In this document: piece after piece, positions 37,041 through 48,506 of the stretch
Numbering within the stretch: position 1 is the stretch's first letter
Layout: the number at the start of each line of letters is the position of its first letter
Assembly: GCA_964016985.1 (NCBI GenBank)
Contig: OZ024826.1
Location: 65,092,792-65,156,791, forward strand
DNA from: Anodontia alba
Lineage: Eukaryota > Mollusca > Bivalvia > Lucinida > Lucinidae
Reading direction: 5' to 3'
DNA: 64,000 bases
Made by a program: the position numbers and the translations under genes
Notes under the pieces: model-generated
What the model was told of the DNA's origin: nothing
What the model saw: the letters and a program-made list of their open reading frames with translations, nothing else
The model's database searches: none

Positions 37041-37139
37041 CAGTGAGGTTATTGTCCTAAAGCAGTACCCGTTAGATGGCAATATCTATGCTGGACATGT
37101 ACTGGACAACCCGAACATAAGTCCTCATGGTAGATATCA
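37033..37139 (+). CDS. TPTE: Voltage-sensitive phosphatase, exon 1 (N-terminus)
   Basis: ATG at 37033 follows an in-frame TGA at 37027-37029. It opens 35 codons plus two bases, ending CA before a strong donor GTGAGT at 37140. The peptide (MDSSEVIVLKQYPL ... NPNISPHGRY) is soluble and cytosolic, as expected ahead of S1. The phase (two bases left over) matches exon 2 exactly and gives His36 at the junction. The start lies in the last unit of an upstream minisatellite. The assignment rests on phase, splice signal and position, since N-termini of this family are poorly conserved. A small extra exon in the 8.6-kb intron is not excluded. Confidence 0.65.
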
Positions 37140-37387
37140 GTGAGTCTATTCTTTTATTTCTTTACTTCTTGTAATTTAATTATCACAACCTTTGCTTTGG
37201 TGACAATTGCTTTGACTTTTACTGTATTTCAGATGCTCCACATTTAGTAATTTATGTCACAGAGAGGTCTCTGCCCTACTTCTGTGCCCAACTTTTGGTG
37301 GTTCTCCCAGAGGGCATCATTAATCTAGCAGTAGTTCAGCTTTCAACAAAAGGTATCCCATAATGTTAACATGTGTCAGGTTTGTCC

Positions 37388-37445
37388 TATTAAGCATCAC
37401 TGATGAGGCCTAGTTGGCCGAAACAGGGTGTCTGGCACAGTAATA
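37388..37445 (+). ncRNA. Hammerhead ribozyme motif
   Basis: All conserved core parts are present in order: CTGATGA at 37400-37406, stem II GGCC/GGCC (37407-37410, 37416-37419) with loop TAGTT, GAAA at 37420-37423, and the cleavage triplet GTC with predicted cut after 37432. Stem III is a 3-bp helix (ACA/TGT) closed by GGG. Stem I pairs TCA with TGG, has an internal loop (AGCA/CACAG), then pairs TATTA (37388-37392) with TAATA (37441-37445). Very short stem III is known for hammerheads in Penelope-like retroelements, which is the likely source. No ORF of such an element is found nearby. It lies in intron 1 in the sense direction. Confidence 0.75.
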
Positions 37446-38145
37446 TTATGTTAAACCTACACCTTAGAGCTACCTTATATGTTCTTCTTAAAAAAGATGA
37501 ACTTCTGCAGTCTGTATATACATGTATGTTCCTTCTATAATCATAGCAATACCCTTATTGCACTTAAAAGACTACCAGCCAAGAAGTACATCTTTTGGGT
37601 GGAACATTTTCCTCTTCCCATTTACTACATTGCTTGCAGATGCAAATAATTCTAATATATGTAAAGCCAAAGAGTTGAATGATAAATCAATTTGTACTGT
37701 AAATCATTCATAGAAGACTATGTAAGTAAAGAATTTGTCCATAAAAAAAGCACTTGTATAATAGGATTATGGTGATAAACTCACCAAGAAAATGAACAGT
37801 AAATGTAACCTCAGTTGGGAATATATTATGTGTTTTTATGACATCCATATTTGGATTTATTTGTTCTGCACATTCCTTGACTAGGGTGTTCATGCAAACA
37901 GTTTGGTCAGAGCAGGCATAGTTCACCGAGACAGTATTGAAGTGTTCACACAGTAGCGTTTAGAAAAGGGGTTGGCATAGCTAGCAACATGGTCAGTATA
38001 CATATTCCTGATTGCTGGAGTGGCCAGTCTGATCAGGGCATGTGCTGTTCATATGTGACACAACATGAGAAAAAGTCTTTAATCGCATATAAAGGCAACA
38101 GAAGTCCAGATTAGCCTAAGTATTCATACAATCAGATTAGGGTTT
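37446..38145. other. Intron 1, no further gene recognised
   Basis: Downstream of the ribozyme motif there are only short unsupported frames. Nothing with Penelope-type reverse transcriptase or GIY-YIG endonuclease motifs is seen. Confidence 0.5.
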
Positions 38146-39206
38146 TTATGCTGTCCGAAGGGAGAGCATATAGTCGCGGCTTTGTCTGTTCGTCCGTTCA
38201 TCCATCCGTCACACTTTTGTCCGGAGCATATCTCTAAAAGTATTGAATTTAATTTAATGAAACATGATATACTAATAGAGGGCCATGAGGGGAATTGCAG
38301 AATGCAAGAACCATAACCCTGTCACCAGTATTTATGGAGTTACTGCCCTTCTTAATTTTTGCAGTAAAAAGCTTGTCCGGAACATATCTCTGAAAGCATA
38401 GAAGGGAAGTAAATGAAACTTGATACATTGATACATGGCCATCAGAGGAAGAATCCTAACTCTATCGCAAGTAATTATAGAGTTATTTCCCATTTTGTGC
38501 ATTTGTAAGCGTGTCCGGAGCATATCTCTAAAAGTATTGAAGATAAATAAATGAAACTTGATACAGTGATAGAGGGCTATGAAGGGAAGTGCAGAATGCA
38601 AGAACCATAACCCTGTCACCAGTATTTACTGAGTTACTTCCCTTCTTAATTTTTGCAAGAAAAAACTTGTCCTGAGCATATAACTGAAAGTATAGAAGGG
38701 AATAAATTTTTGCAACAGTAAGCTTGTCTGGAGCATATCTCTAAAAGTATTGAAGATAAATAATTGAAACGATGCACTGATAGTGCCATCTGTCCGTCTG
38801 GAGTTTTTCCCCTTACTTATACTCTGGATGCATGCCTTATTTTTTTTCCTGATTTTTGCATTCTTTGTTGAAAATCACTTACTATGGAACACAAAACTGA
38901 GTTTCTCAGTCTTATGGTTTAAGAGTTAAGGCCTTACAGGCAAAGGGCCTTATATTTCTCATTATTTTTGCATTCTTTATTGAAAATCACTTACTAGGGA
39001 ACACAAAACTGAGTTTCTTAGTCTTATGGTTGAAGAGTTACAGGCTGTAGGCAAAGGGCCTTATATTTCTCAATATTTTTGAATTCTTTGTTGAAAATCA
39101 CTTACTAGAGAACACAAAATTGAGTTTCTTAGTCTCATAGTTTAAGAGTTACTGACCTTGCAGGCAAAGGGCCTTATATTTCTCAGTATGTTTGGATTCT
39201 TTGTTA
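38146..39206 (+). repeat. Two short satellite arrays with element-like 5' hairpin
   Basis: 38153-38181 forms a TATGCT ... AGCATA hairpin followed by GTCTGTTCGTCCGTTCATCC, like the 5' end of the CTAG-class elements. Units of about 150 bp follow (GTCCGGAGCATATCTCTAAA, AACCCTGTCACCAGTATTTA) to about 38800. A second array of about 124-bp units (TTGAAAATCACTTACTA, CAAAGGGCCTTATATTTCTC) runs from 38850 to 39195 and ends GTTAACTAG. Confidence 0.6.
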
Positions 39207-39332
39207 ACTAGAAATGTGTCCAAAGTACACAGATGCCCCGGCATTGACGCAGGCTAATTTGGCAAGGTTTGCACAGTGCTATAGAGGTACCCAAAGCAGG
39301 GGCATCCGTGTGCTGTGGACACATTTGTATTT
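39207..39332. repeat. Foldback repeat, 126 bp
   Basis: Left arm GAAATGTGTCCAAAGTACAC, AGATGCCCC; right arm GGGGCATCCGTGTGCTGTGG, ACACATTTGT. The arms are about 29 bp with few mismatches around an approximately 65-base centre. It is followed by a T-run. Confidence 0.75.
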
Positions 39333-40446
39333 TTTTTTTTTTTTACATTTTACAGGCTTTCAAGTAGATCTTTAGTCATTTGTCATAGGGCCTTCTGATG
39401 CCCAGGCCACCAGCCCCTACAGCACTTTGATTGCATTAATAAGCTTGTTCGTAGCATAGCTCTTAAAGTATTTTACTCTTTCACTAACATAACCTTCCCA
39501 CTATTGCGCCTCTCCGGGGAGCATCCTTTGGTTTCACAGATTCTCTTGTTGTTACCTGCTTACAGAATCTCTGGATACTGCAGAATATATCAAGGAAAAG
39601 TGAAGGTGTAATCATAGTCAGAGATGCACAGGCTGATCTCAGTCTTTGCTGTTTGCATATTGACCAGGATTCATAAATGTCAAGGAAATGTCAGGGAAAG
39701 TTGATTTGTTTCAAGGTCAGGGAATTGTCATGGAATTCCTTTGACTGTATTTCCATACAGGAAGAAAGCTTGGACATGTCTGTATATAAAACAAGTGCAT
39801 AGCAGATATGCATACATTGCATTTCGTGAAAACTTGCAGGTTCCTATGGAAGCCTAGTTGATACTTAAATTCTAAGGATACAAATCCATGTGTATTCAGG
39901 TTAAAATCATAGAAAAAGAAAGAAAAAATGTTCAGCACAGAAAGCAAAATGTTTGTTTTTTCATGCCCATATGCAAACATGACATTATTAGTGACACCCC
40001 CGTTGTTTTCCACATTTAAGGGAGAGTACCCCATTTTCATGTCTGACATCAGTCTTTAAATATCACATGCAAACTGTGTTTGAAATAAACCTTCTAGTGT
40101 TTTCTATAGACTTTATGAGCAGGTATACAGAAATGAATTAACACCAAAAAATAATAGATTGTTCATCAAATATATGGCCACTACAATAAACCTGTAAGAA
40201 AACTTTTCATTGCAAATATTATGACACCATTTTAAATGACACATTTTGAATTTTACCAGAATCATTCGGTCGTTCGTGTTTATGGTTTTTCAATAAAAAA
40301 TATTCGTATAGAACACTGTATTGTACTTACGCAAGTCTTAAACACAATGTTGAGGGGTATTGCTGCACATTTCTTTATGTCCTTAATTTCAAAACTTTAG
40401 TTGATGAACTTCATTGGGTAAGAATGTATGAAGACCAAAATAATAA
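39333..40446. other. Intron 1, no feature recognised
   Basis: AT-rich sequence without satellite units, termini or a supported reading frame. The longest frame (39717-40049, minus) has no recognisable motif. Confidence 0.5.
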
Positions 40447-43356
40447 TTGACATAATTATGCCCCCAACTTTGAAAAAAGTTGGGGGGCATATTGCTTCTG
40501 GCTTGTCTGTTAGTACATTCGTTTGTGCATTCGTTTGTTCATTCTTTCATTTGTCCCGCTTTCTGGTGCATAGCATAACTTTAGAACCATGTACGCTATT
40601 GTTTTGAAATGTCATAGATGGATTCCTCATGAAAAAATAGTTGATCCATATTTTTTTTCTTATCTGAATTATCTCCAATTTTAGAGTTATTACCCTTTTG
40701 ATAAAATAACATTGAAATCTCATTAGCAAGATATCTCAAAAAGAATTTGAGCTAGAGCCTTGATATTTGGTATACCGATTGGGACTGAGGAGATCACCTG
40801 ATTAAATTTTCAGCCAGTTTAATGAAATTTTGTTGGAGTTATGGCTCTTTGCAATTTCTGGCTATTTGATCTTGTTGCTTTCATGTGCATAGCATAAGTT
40901 TAGAACCATGTATGCTAATGTTTTGAAAATTCATATATGGATTCCTCATAAAAAAATAGGTGACCCGTATTTTTTGTTTCTTATCCGAATTATCTCCCAT
41001 TTTAGAGTTATTGCCCTTTTAATAAAATAACATTGAAATCTCGTTAGCAAGATATCTCAAAAAGTATTTGAGCTACAGTCTTAATATTTGTATACTGATT
41101 GGGACTGAGGAAGAGATCACCTGATTAAATTTTCAACAAATTTAATGGAATTTTGTTGGATTTATGGCCTTTTGCAATATTTGTCCATTTGTTGCTTTCA
41201 TGTGAATAGCCTAAGTTTAGAACCGTGTATCCTAATGGTTTGAAAATACAGATATGGATTCCTCATGAAAAAATAGGTGACCCTTATTTTTTTTCTTATC
41301 GGAATTAGCTCCCATTTTAGAGTTATTTCCCTTGTAATAAAATAACATTGAAATCTAGTTAGCAAGATATCTCAAAAAGTATTTGAGCTAGAGTCATGAT
41401 ACTTGGTATACTGATTGGGACTGAGGAGGAGATCACCTGATTAAATTTTCAGCCAGTTTAAATTTTGTTGAAGTTATGGCCCTTTGCAATTTCTGGCTAT
41501 TTGTTGCTCTCATGTGCATAGCATAAGTTTCAAGCCATGTATGCTAATGTTTTGAAATTTAATATATGGATTCCTCATGAAAAAATAGGTGACCCGTATT
41601 TTTTTTCTTATCCGAATTTTCTCCCATTTTAGAGTTATTGCCCTTTTAATAAAATAACATTGAAATCTCGTTAGCAAGATATCTTAAAAAGTATTTGAGC
41701 TAGAGTCTTGATATTTGGTATACTGATTGGGACTGAGGAGAAGATGACCTGATTAAATTTTCAGCCAGTTTAATGAAATTTTGTTGGGAGTTATGGCCCT
41801 TTGCAATTTTTGGCCATTTGTTGCTTTCATGTGCATTGCATAAGTTTAGAACCATGTATGCTAATTTTTGGAAGTTTCATATATGGATTCCTCATGAAAA
41901 AATAGGTGACCCGTATTTTTTTTTTCTTATCTGAGTTATTTCCCATTTTAGAGTTATTGCCTTTTTACTAAAATAACATTGAAATCTCGTTAGCAAGATA
42001 TCTCAAAAAGAATTTGAGCTAGCGCCTTGATATTTGGTATACTGATTGGGATTGAGGAGGAGATCACCTGATTAAATTTTCAGCCAGTTCAATGGAATTT
42101 TGTTGGAGTTATGGCCCTTTGCAATTTCTGGCTATTTGATCTTGTTGCTTTCATGTGCATAGCGTAAGTTTAGAACCATGTATGCTAATGTTTTGAAAAT
42201 TCATATATGGATTCCTCATGAAAAAATAGGTGACCCAATTTTTTTTCTTATAGGAATTATCTCCCATTTTAGAGTTATTGCCATTTTAATAAAATAACAT
42301 TGAAATATCGTTAGCAAGATATCTCAAAAAGTATTTGAGCTAGAGCCTTGATATTTGGTATACTGATTGGGACTGAGGAGGAGATCACCTGATTAAATTT
42401 TCGACGAATTTCATGGAATTTTGCTGGAGTTATGGCCCTTTGAATTTTTGGCCATTTGTTGCTTTCATGTGCATATCATAAGTTTAGAAACATATATGCT
42501 AATGTTTTGAAATTTCATATATGAATTCCTAATGAAGAAATAGGTGACCCGTATTTTTTCTTATCAGAATTATCTCCTATTTTAGAGTTATTGCCCTTTT
42601 AATAAACTAACATTGAAATCTCATTAGCAAGATATCTCAAAAAGTATTTGAGCTAGAGCCTTGATATTTGGTATACTTACTGGTACTGAGGAAGAGATCA
42701 CCTGGTTAAATTTTCAGTCAATTTAATGAAATTTTGTTGGAGTTATGGCCCTTTGCAATTTTTGCCATTTGTTGCTTTCATGTGCATGGCATAAGTTTAG
42801 AACCCTGTATGCTAATATTTTGAAAATTCATATATGGATTCCTCATGAAAAAATAGGTTACCCTTATTTTATTCTTATCGGAATTATCTCCCATTTTAGA
42901 GTTATTGCCATTTTAATAAAATAACATTGAAATCTCGTTAGCAAGATATCTCAAAAGGTATTTGAGCTAGAGCCTTGATATTTGGTGTACTGATTGGTAC
43001 TGAGGAGGAGATCACCTGGTAAATTTTTCAATCAATTTAATGAAATTGTGTTGGAGTTATGGCCCATTGCAATTTTTGGCCATTTGTTGCTTTCATGTGC
43101 ATAGCATAAGTTTAGAACCATGTATGCTAATGTTTTGAAAATTCATATATAGATCCTCATAAAATATAGGTGACCCGTATTTTTTTTCTTATCTGAATTA
43201 TCTCCCATTTTCGAGTTATTTCCCTTTCAATAAAATAACTCTGAAATCTCGTATATTTGTACTGTTATTACCGGCATGGGCGAGCAGTGTTGGAGTCAAC
43301 CAGTATTAAAGTCAGGCAGTGTTGGGGGCATAGTGTTTTACAAACACCAGCTCTAG
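40447..43356 (+). mobile_element. Satellite-bearing element, family G (CTAG-ending)
   Basis: The 5' hairpin is at 40458-40490 (ATGCCCCCAACTT / AAGTTGGGGGGCAT), followed by GTTCATTCTTTCATTTGTCC. About eight and a half units of roughly 315 bp follow (unit marks near 40566, 40885, 41202 and 41513), with CATAAGTTTAGAACCATG, TCTCCCATTTTAGAGTTATT and AGCAAGATATCTCAAAAAG. The 3' end repeats TTGGGGGCATAGTG, forms a GTGTTT..AAACAC hairpin and ends CTCTAG at 43351-43356. Confidence 0.75.
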
Positions 43357-43733
43357 TTTCCAAAACTAAAATGTTCATCAAAATTCCATAAAATACGTGC
43401 CATTTTACAAAACGCAACAAGGATTTTAAACAGTCAGTGTTAATTTATATTCAGACATCAACTGTACAGATCAATTTATATTGAACTGTGTGTATATTGG
43501 GTGTATTTTACCTGTTAGTACCGTTATATATACATGTGTACTGTACGCGTAATAGAACTTACAGTTGCTTGGCAAAACCCCAAACCAGTATCGTGCAAAA
43601 TGCATGCGTTTCTCCAAAATACAATTAGTTTCGCATTGCTAGACAGCAGTTTTGTATGAACCAATATCCAAGCTTTACGTATACCTAAACTCAATTGTAT
43701 ATCTTTCCGATTGTAGGGTTACATTTTTTTTTT

Positions 43734-45444
43734 TAGCTCACCTCAGCGAAAGCTCAGGGTGAGCTATTGTGATCACCCTCTGTCCGTCATCCATCGTCCA
43801 TGGTCCGTTGTCCATCGTCAACAATTAGTTTATTAACACTCTAGAGGTCACAGTTTTGACCCAGTCTTAATGAAACTTACTCAGAATGTTTGCCTCTGTG
43901 AAATCTAGGTCAAGTTTGAAATGGGGTCACTTGGGATAAAAAACTAGGTCACCAGGCCAATTCAAAGGAAAAACTTGTTAACACTCTAGAGCTCACATTT
44001 TTGAAGTAATCATCATGAATTTTGCTCAAAATGTTTGTCTTAATGACTTCTAGGTCAGGTTCGAAACTGGTTCACTTGGGGTCAAAAACTAGGTCACCAG
44101 GCCAAATGAAAGGAAAACCTTAACACTCTAGAGGTAAAATTTTTGAAGTAATCATCATGAATAGTGCTCAAAATGTTTGTCTTCATGATTTCTAGGTCAG
44201 GTTCAAAACTGGGTCACTTTGGTCAAAAACTAGGTCACTGGGCCAAATCAAAGGAAAACCTTGTTAACACACTAGAGGGCACATTTTTGAAGCAATCATC
44301 ATGAATTTTGCTCTAAATGTTTGTCTTGATGATTTCTAGGTCAAGTTTTAAACTGGTTCACTTTGGGTCACAAAGTAGGTCACCGTGCCAAATTAAAGGA
44401 AAAACTTGTTAACACTCTAGAGGTCACATTTTTGAATCAATCATCATGAATCCTGCTCAAAAGGTTTGTCTTGGTGATTTCTAGGTCAAGTTCGAAACTG
44501 GGTCATTTGGGGTAAAAAAGTAGGTCACCCGGCCAAATCAACAGAAAACCTTGTCAACACTCTAGAGGTCACCTTTTTGAAGCAATCATCATGAATCTTG
44601 CTGAAAATGTTTGTCTTAAGTTCAGAACTGGGTCACTTGGGGTCAGAAACTAGGTCACCAGAACTAATCAAAGAAAGACCTTGTTAACACTCTAGAGGTC
44701 ACATTTTTGAAGTAATCATCATGAATCTTGCTCAGAATGTTTGTTTTGGTGATTTCTGGATCAAGTTCGAAACTGGGTCACTTGGGGTCAAAAACTAGGT
44801 CACCAGGCCAGATCAAAACAAAACCTTATTAACATTCCAGAGTTCACAGTTTTTAAATAATCATCATGAATATTGCTCAAAATGTTCCTCTTGGTGATTT
44901 CTGGGTCTAGTTCAAAACTTGGTCACTTGGAGTCAGAAACTAGGTCTCCAGGCCAAATCAAAGGAAAACCTTGTTAACACTCTAGAGGTCACATGTTTGA
45001 AATGATCATCATGTTGTGCTCAAAATGTTTGTCTTGATGATTTCTAGGTGAAGTTTGGAACTGGGTCACTTATGACCTATATTTCACAGTTCAGTGACTT
45101 TCTTAAGTTTTTCCATTTAGTTTCTCAGTAACTATTGGTCCTACAGAATGATATTTGGCACTTGTGAAGTGTTTGTGTTTAGATCAGTTTCTCATTAACT
45201 ATTGGTCCTACAGCAAGTGATACTTAGCACATGCATACATCTTAGCATAGCCTCTTGAGTGCAATCATCCATATTTAACCTTGACCTCTATTTCACAGTC
45301 CATTAGATGTGCTACATTGTCTTACTTGTTAATATAATCATCATGAATTTTGGTCAGAATGTTTGCCTTGATCAGTTCTAGGTCAGATTCTCTAAGTACT
45401 ATGATACTCAGGTGAGCATTACAGGGCCATCATGGCCCTCTGGT
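43734..45444 (+). mobile_element. Satellite-bearing element, family A, copy in intron 1
   Basis: It starts TAGCTCACCTCAGCGAAAGC in a T-run and ends with a GGGCCATCATGGCCC hairpin and CTCTGGT at 45438-45444. About nine units of the 145-bp family A repeat are more diverged than at 17.4-19.7 kb, and the terminal TTG is mutated to TGG, so this is an older copy. It ends 257 bp before exon 2. Confidence 0.85.
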
Positions 45445-45701
45445 TTGCAAGATACAGGAATTGACTATTAAGGGCAAGTATGGTGAGGAGTTGAAGTATC
45501 CATATATTATGGGTAAATAGGGTAATCTTTCATCTGTCACAGTTTGTTCCCAGCTACTTGTCCAAGTCATCTTTTTATCTATGTTTATAGTTTACAGGCA
45601 AATATTTCACATCATACCAAGGTATGATTCTTCTTGACAGTACAAATGTTTCTACATTTTGATGCATGCCTGTTGCTGAAAAATATTTGCTTTGGTTTCA
45701 G

Positions 45702-45905
45702 CGCTGCTCAGCTGTTTGTGAAAAGTATAGTAGAACATATAGTCTTCCGCCTCTTCACCATCACCCTTATCTTGACAGAATTTGTTATTGTGATCATCGA
45801 CCTTGCAGTCAACTCTGATGGACACATTCCTCATCTTGGACTTGTCTCACAAATCATTATGGGATACTTCATTCTTGAAATACTGCTCAGATTGTTTTAC
45901 AAGGG
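45702..45905 (+). CDS. TPTE: Voltage-sensitive phosphatase, exon 2 (S1 and S2)
   Basis: The acceptor TTTGGTTTCAG (AG at 45700-45701) and donor GTAAGT at 45906 bound 204 bases encoding residues 36-104 of the assembled protein. S1 (about 49-72, from IVFRLFTITLILTEF to IIDLAV) has acidic residues E62 and D69. S2 (about 83-102) has GYFILEILLRLF, the charge-transfer motif, with F92 and E95. Family members usually have Asp at the E95 position. A short S1-S2 loop (NSDGHIPHLG) joins them. Splice phase 2 agrees on both sides. The role is membrane voltage sensing coupled to phosphoinositide phosphatase activity, known for the family; activity of this protein is inferred. Confidence 0.92.
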
Positions 45906-46349
45906 GTAAGTATTCATGTTTGTTCTTCAGTTCACACCCTGCACTGTTGCTTGAAGCAGTAATAAAAAAATACATTTGAATCTCCTTGAATGCTCTCCTC
46001 TCAGCATCAGTCACCTCCCTTTAACAGCCAATTTTCTTATTTCCCGGAGTGTAGTTTTCCAATATTTTAGTTTCCATAAAAGCCATCTCGCTACAATTGT
46101 CAGTTTTACTGGCAAAAGTATGGGCAAAAGTACTGGTACTCTCTTCTTTCCTTAATATTATTATCTTAAAAGGTATCATAGGTCTAAATGATTTAGATAA
46201 TTGATCCTTCAATAATCAAGAATTAAATTATTATGATTGTGCTAATTTCCTTATAATTTTTTTCCTGTATAATAAATAAAAATAATCCCAATTATATCCA
46301 GATTTACATGGGATAGTTTTGGTTAACTGCTCACCAATTGCTTTTTAAC
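45906..46349. other. Start of intron 2, no feature
   Basis: Nothing is recognised beyond the donor site. The minus-strand frame at 46021-46212 has no supported product. Confidence 0.5.
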
Positions 46350-46637
46350 TGGATGCGCCGTCCGACTGAAGACCAGGAGGTCGCGGGTTCAACCCCCACC
46401 GAGGTCAGCAACATTCTTTCGTGGAGATTGATCATGAAATATTTTCTACGGTCATTCTCTCCCTTCCGCTGATTCAAGAAGGGCAGTTGTCAGTTTCTGG
46501 CGAAAGAATGTGCACACTACTGGTTAACCGCTCAGAGGACTAAGCCTGCCCAGTAAACGTGTGGTTAGGTAAACTGACCGCGCTCGACATGACCCCATTG
46601 GGTTGACTGGGCCGTAAAACCTCAACACAAACAAACT
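46350..46637 (+). mobile_element. tRNA-derived SINE (family S2), 5'-truncated copy
   Basis: It matches 47489-47790 from the middle of the tRNA-like head (GGATGCGCCGTCCGACTG) to the tail (GGTTGACTGGGCCGTAAAAC, CTCAACACAAACAAAC). The box A half of the head is missing. Target duplications are not clear. Confidence 0.8.
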
Positions 46638-47471
46638 GGTCTTGATTATATTTTATTTTAATAAGAGTTAACTAATCAAACATCCTCTCTAGATTACAAT
46701 GATTAGCATAGAAGTCTAGTACAGGTACATATTTTCATAGAGTATGGGAAATAGACGGTCAGTTATGCTATTAGTACCATATCAAATTATGTATTATCTG
46801 GTTAAGAGTCTAAGTCAGTCGTGTTCTGTCCAAACTTTTAAAATAAAATAAATATTTAAGAAGATGTTTATATACTAAAGCATAATTTATTCGATACATT
46901 CTTTTAGTTTGCCTTGTTTTAATTCTGGATCATTTAAGTTTACGTGAGAAATGTTCCAGGTAATTCAGTTAGCAGATAAAGAATTGATTACGATGAAGAT
47001 TCTTTTTCTGAGAATAATAATTTAACACATTGGCTATGGTAACAATGGGAAACCATACAGCTGATAAACAGTTAGACCTAATCTACATTATAGTATATAA
47101 GTCTACATTATTTATAATATTAAGTCTAATATAAAGCAAATTATTGAGGAATATTATGCTATGATTAGTTCTACTTCCTCTATTGTTTTACACCTATAAC
47201 AAAGGTCCATGTCAATCAGAGTTTGTTCAGACCCTCAGAATAGGCAACTAGGTAAATAATCAGTAAAGGCAATAATACATCTTATATGTTTGCCTTAATC
47301 TATAAATTTAGTTCAAGAAGTTACAAACTAATTACGAAATACACAGTTTTACTTCTTATGTAACATTTGGCTATGGGACCGTTTAGAAACTTGTTACAGT
47401 CAATAATTACTTTAGATCTAAACTGATAGAAGGTATAGATCTAATAATATATATATTCCTTAAAGTATAAT
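46638..47471. other. Intron 2, AT-rich, no feature
   Basis: No supported open frame, repeat array or RNA gene is seen. Confidence 0.5.
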
Positions 47472-47488
47472 ACAAAGAAAATTTTCTA

Positions 47489-47790
47489 GGCCTCGGTGGC
47501 TCAGTTGGATGCGCCGTCCAACTGGAGACCAGGAGGTCGCGGGTTCAACCCCTGCCGAGGTCGGCAACATTCTTTCGTGGAGATTGATCATGAAATATTT
47601 TCTACGGTCATTCTCTCCCTTCCGCTGATTCAAGAAGGGCAGTTGTCAGTTTCTGGCGAAAGAATGTACACAATACTGGTTAACCGCTTAGAGGACTAAG
47701 CCTGCCCAGTAAACGTGTGGTTAGGTAAACTGACCGCGCTCAACATGACCCCATTGGGTTGACTGGGCTGTAAAACCTCAACTCAAACAA
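47489..47790 (+). mobile_element. tRNA-derived SINE (family S2), full length
   Basis: It is flanked by a 17-bp target duplication, ACAAAGAAAATTTTCTA, at 47472-47488 and 47791-47807. The head has box A TGGCTCAGTTGG (47497-47508) and box B GGTTCAACCCC (47542-47552), and its ends CCTCGGT / GCCGAGG can pair like an acceptor stem. The 230-bp body ends GGTTGACTGGGCTGTAAAAC, CTCAACTCAAACAAACAA. Pol III transcription is expected from the boxes. It is a SINE and not a tRNA gene, because of the body, tail and target duplication. Confidence 0.92.
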
Positions 47791-47793
47791 ACA

Positions 47794-47950
47794 AAGAAAA
47801 TTTTCTAATAGGAGAATTAAAGTAATGAGTAGTTTTGTCTCCTCTAAACAGCAATGACATTTATTTCTTTAATAAGTATAATACAAAGAAAATTTTCTAA
47901 GAGGAGAATTAAAGTAATGAGTAGGTTTGTCTCCTCTAAACAGCAATGGC
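47794..47950 (+). repeat. Tandem duplication of about 82 bp
   Basis: AAAGAAAATTTTCTAATAGG ... CTCCTCTAAACAGCAATG at 47794-47852 recurs at 47884-47946 with few changes. The first copy includes the downstream target duplication of the SINE. Confidence 0.7.
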
Positions 47951-48506
47951 AATTATATCTTAAATCAATTATTCCATTGTCCACCTTCGTACATCAACAA
48001 TTAGGACAATGTGAGAAAGATATTATATTTACGAAATGGTGACAAAATAGGAAATTTTACATTATTCTGTAATATGCTAGGATCAAATATAAATACATTC
48101 CCCATCTATGGTTAGCTCCGTTAATGGGAACCAGTGGTTCTTCTCGTCATAAAGAATATAAAGTTCCGTTAATGAGTAATGAAAAGAATACACCCTGGAA
48201 AATCTCGATCTCTCCCAGATATGTTGTTCTATAAAAATAATATCGCAATATCAGATCATGGATATTTATAATTGAAGATAAGGACAATTAATTCTACGAG
48301 GGTCATGCAAAAAGTTCTGTCACTAATAGGCTTCCTTAGTTTTATCCCAGGTATATTTTAAAATGCTTCACTGCACTTGAATGGTGTGTTGAATAGCTAA
48401 CGATACCTGTTTATTTTGTGCAAATGGCTTTCCAACTGACTGAGTTATTTCAAATTGAAATAGATGCAGTCATATACACTGACCAATTTACTTGTTACAT
48501 TGGAAC

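Noticed and set aside
47489..47560. Possible tRNA gene with box A and box B
   Set aside because: It is the head of a SINE: a long body, CTCAACTCAAAC tail and a 17-bp target duplication.
48492..48506. Transposase start at 48492
   Set aside because: That codon is TTG. The first ATG is at 48507 and gives the usual MDQKTE-like beginning.
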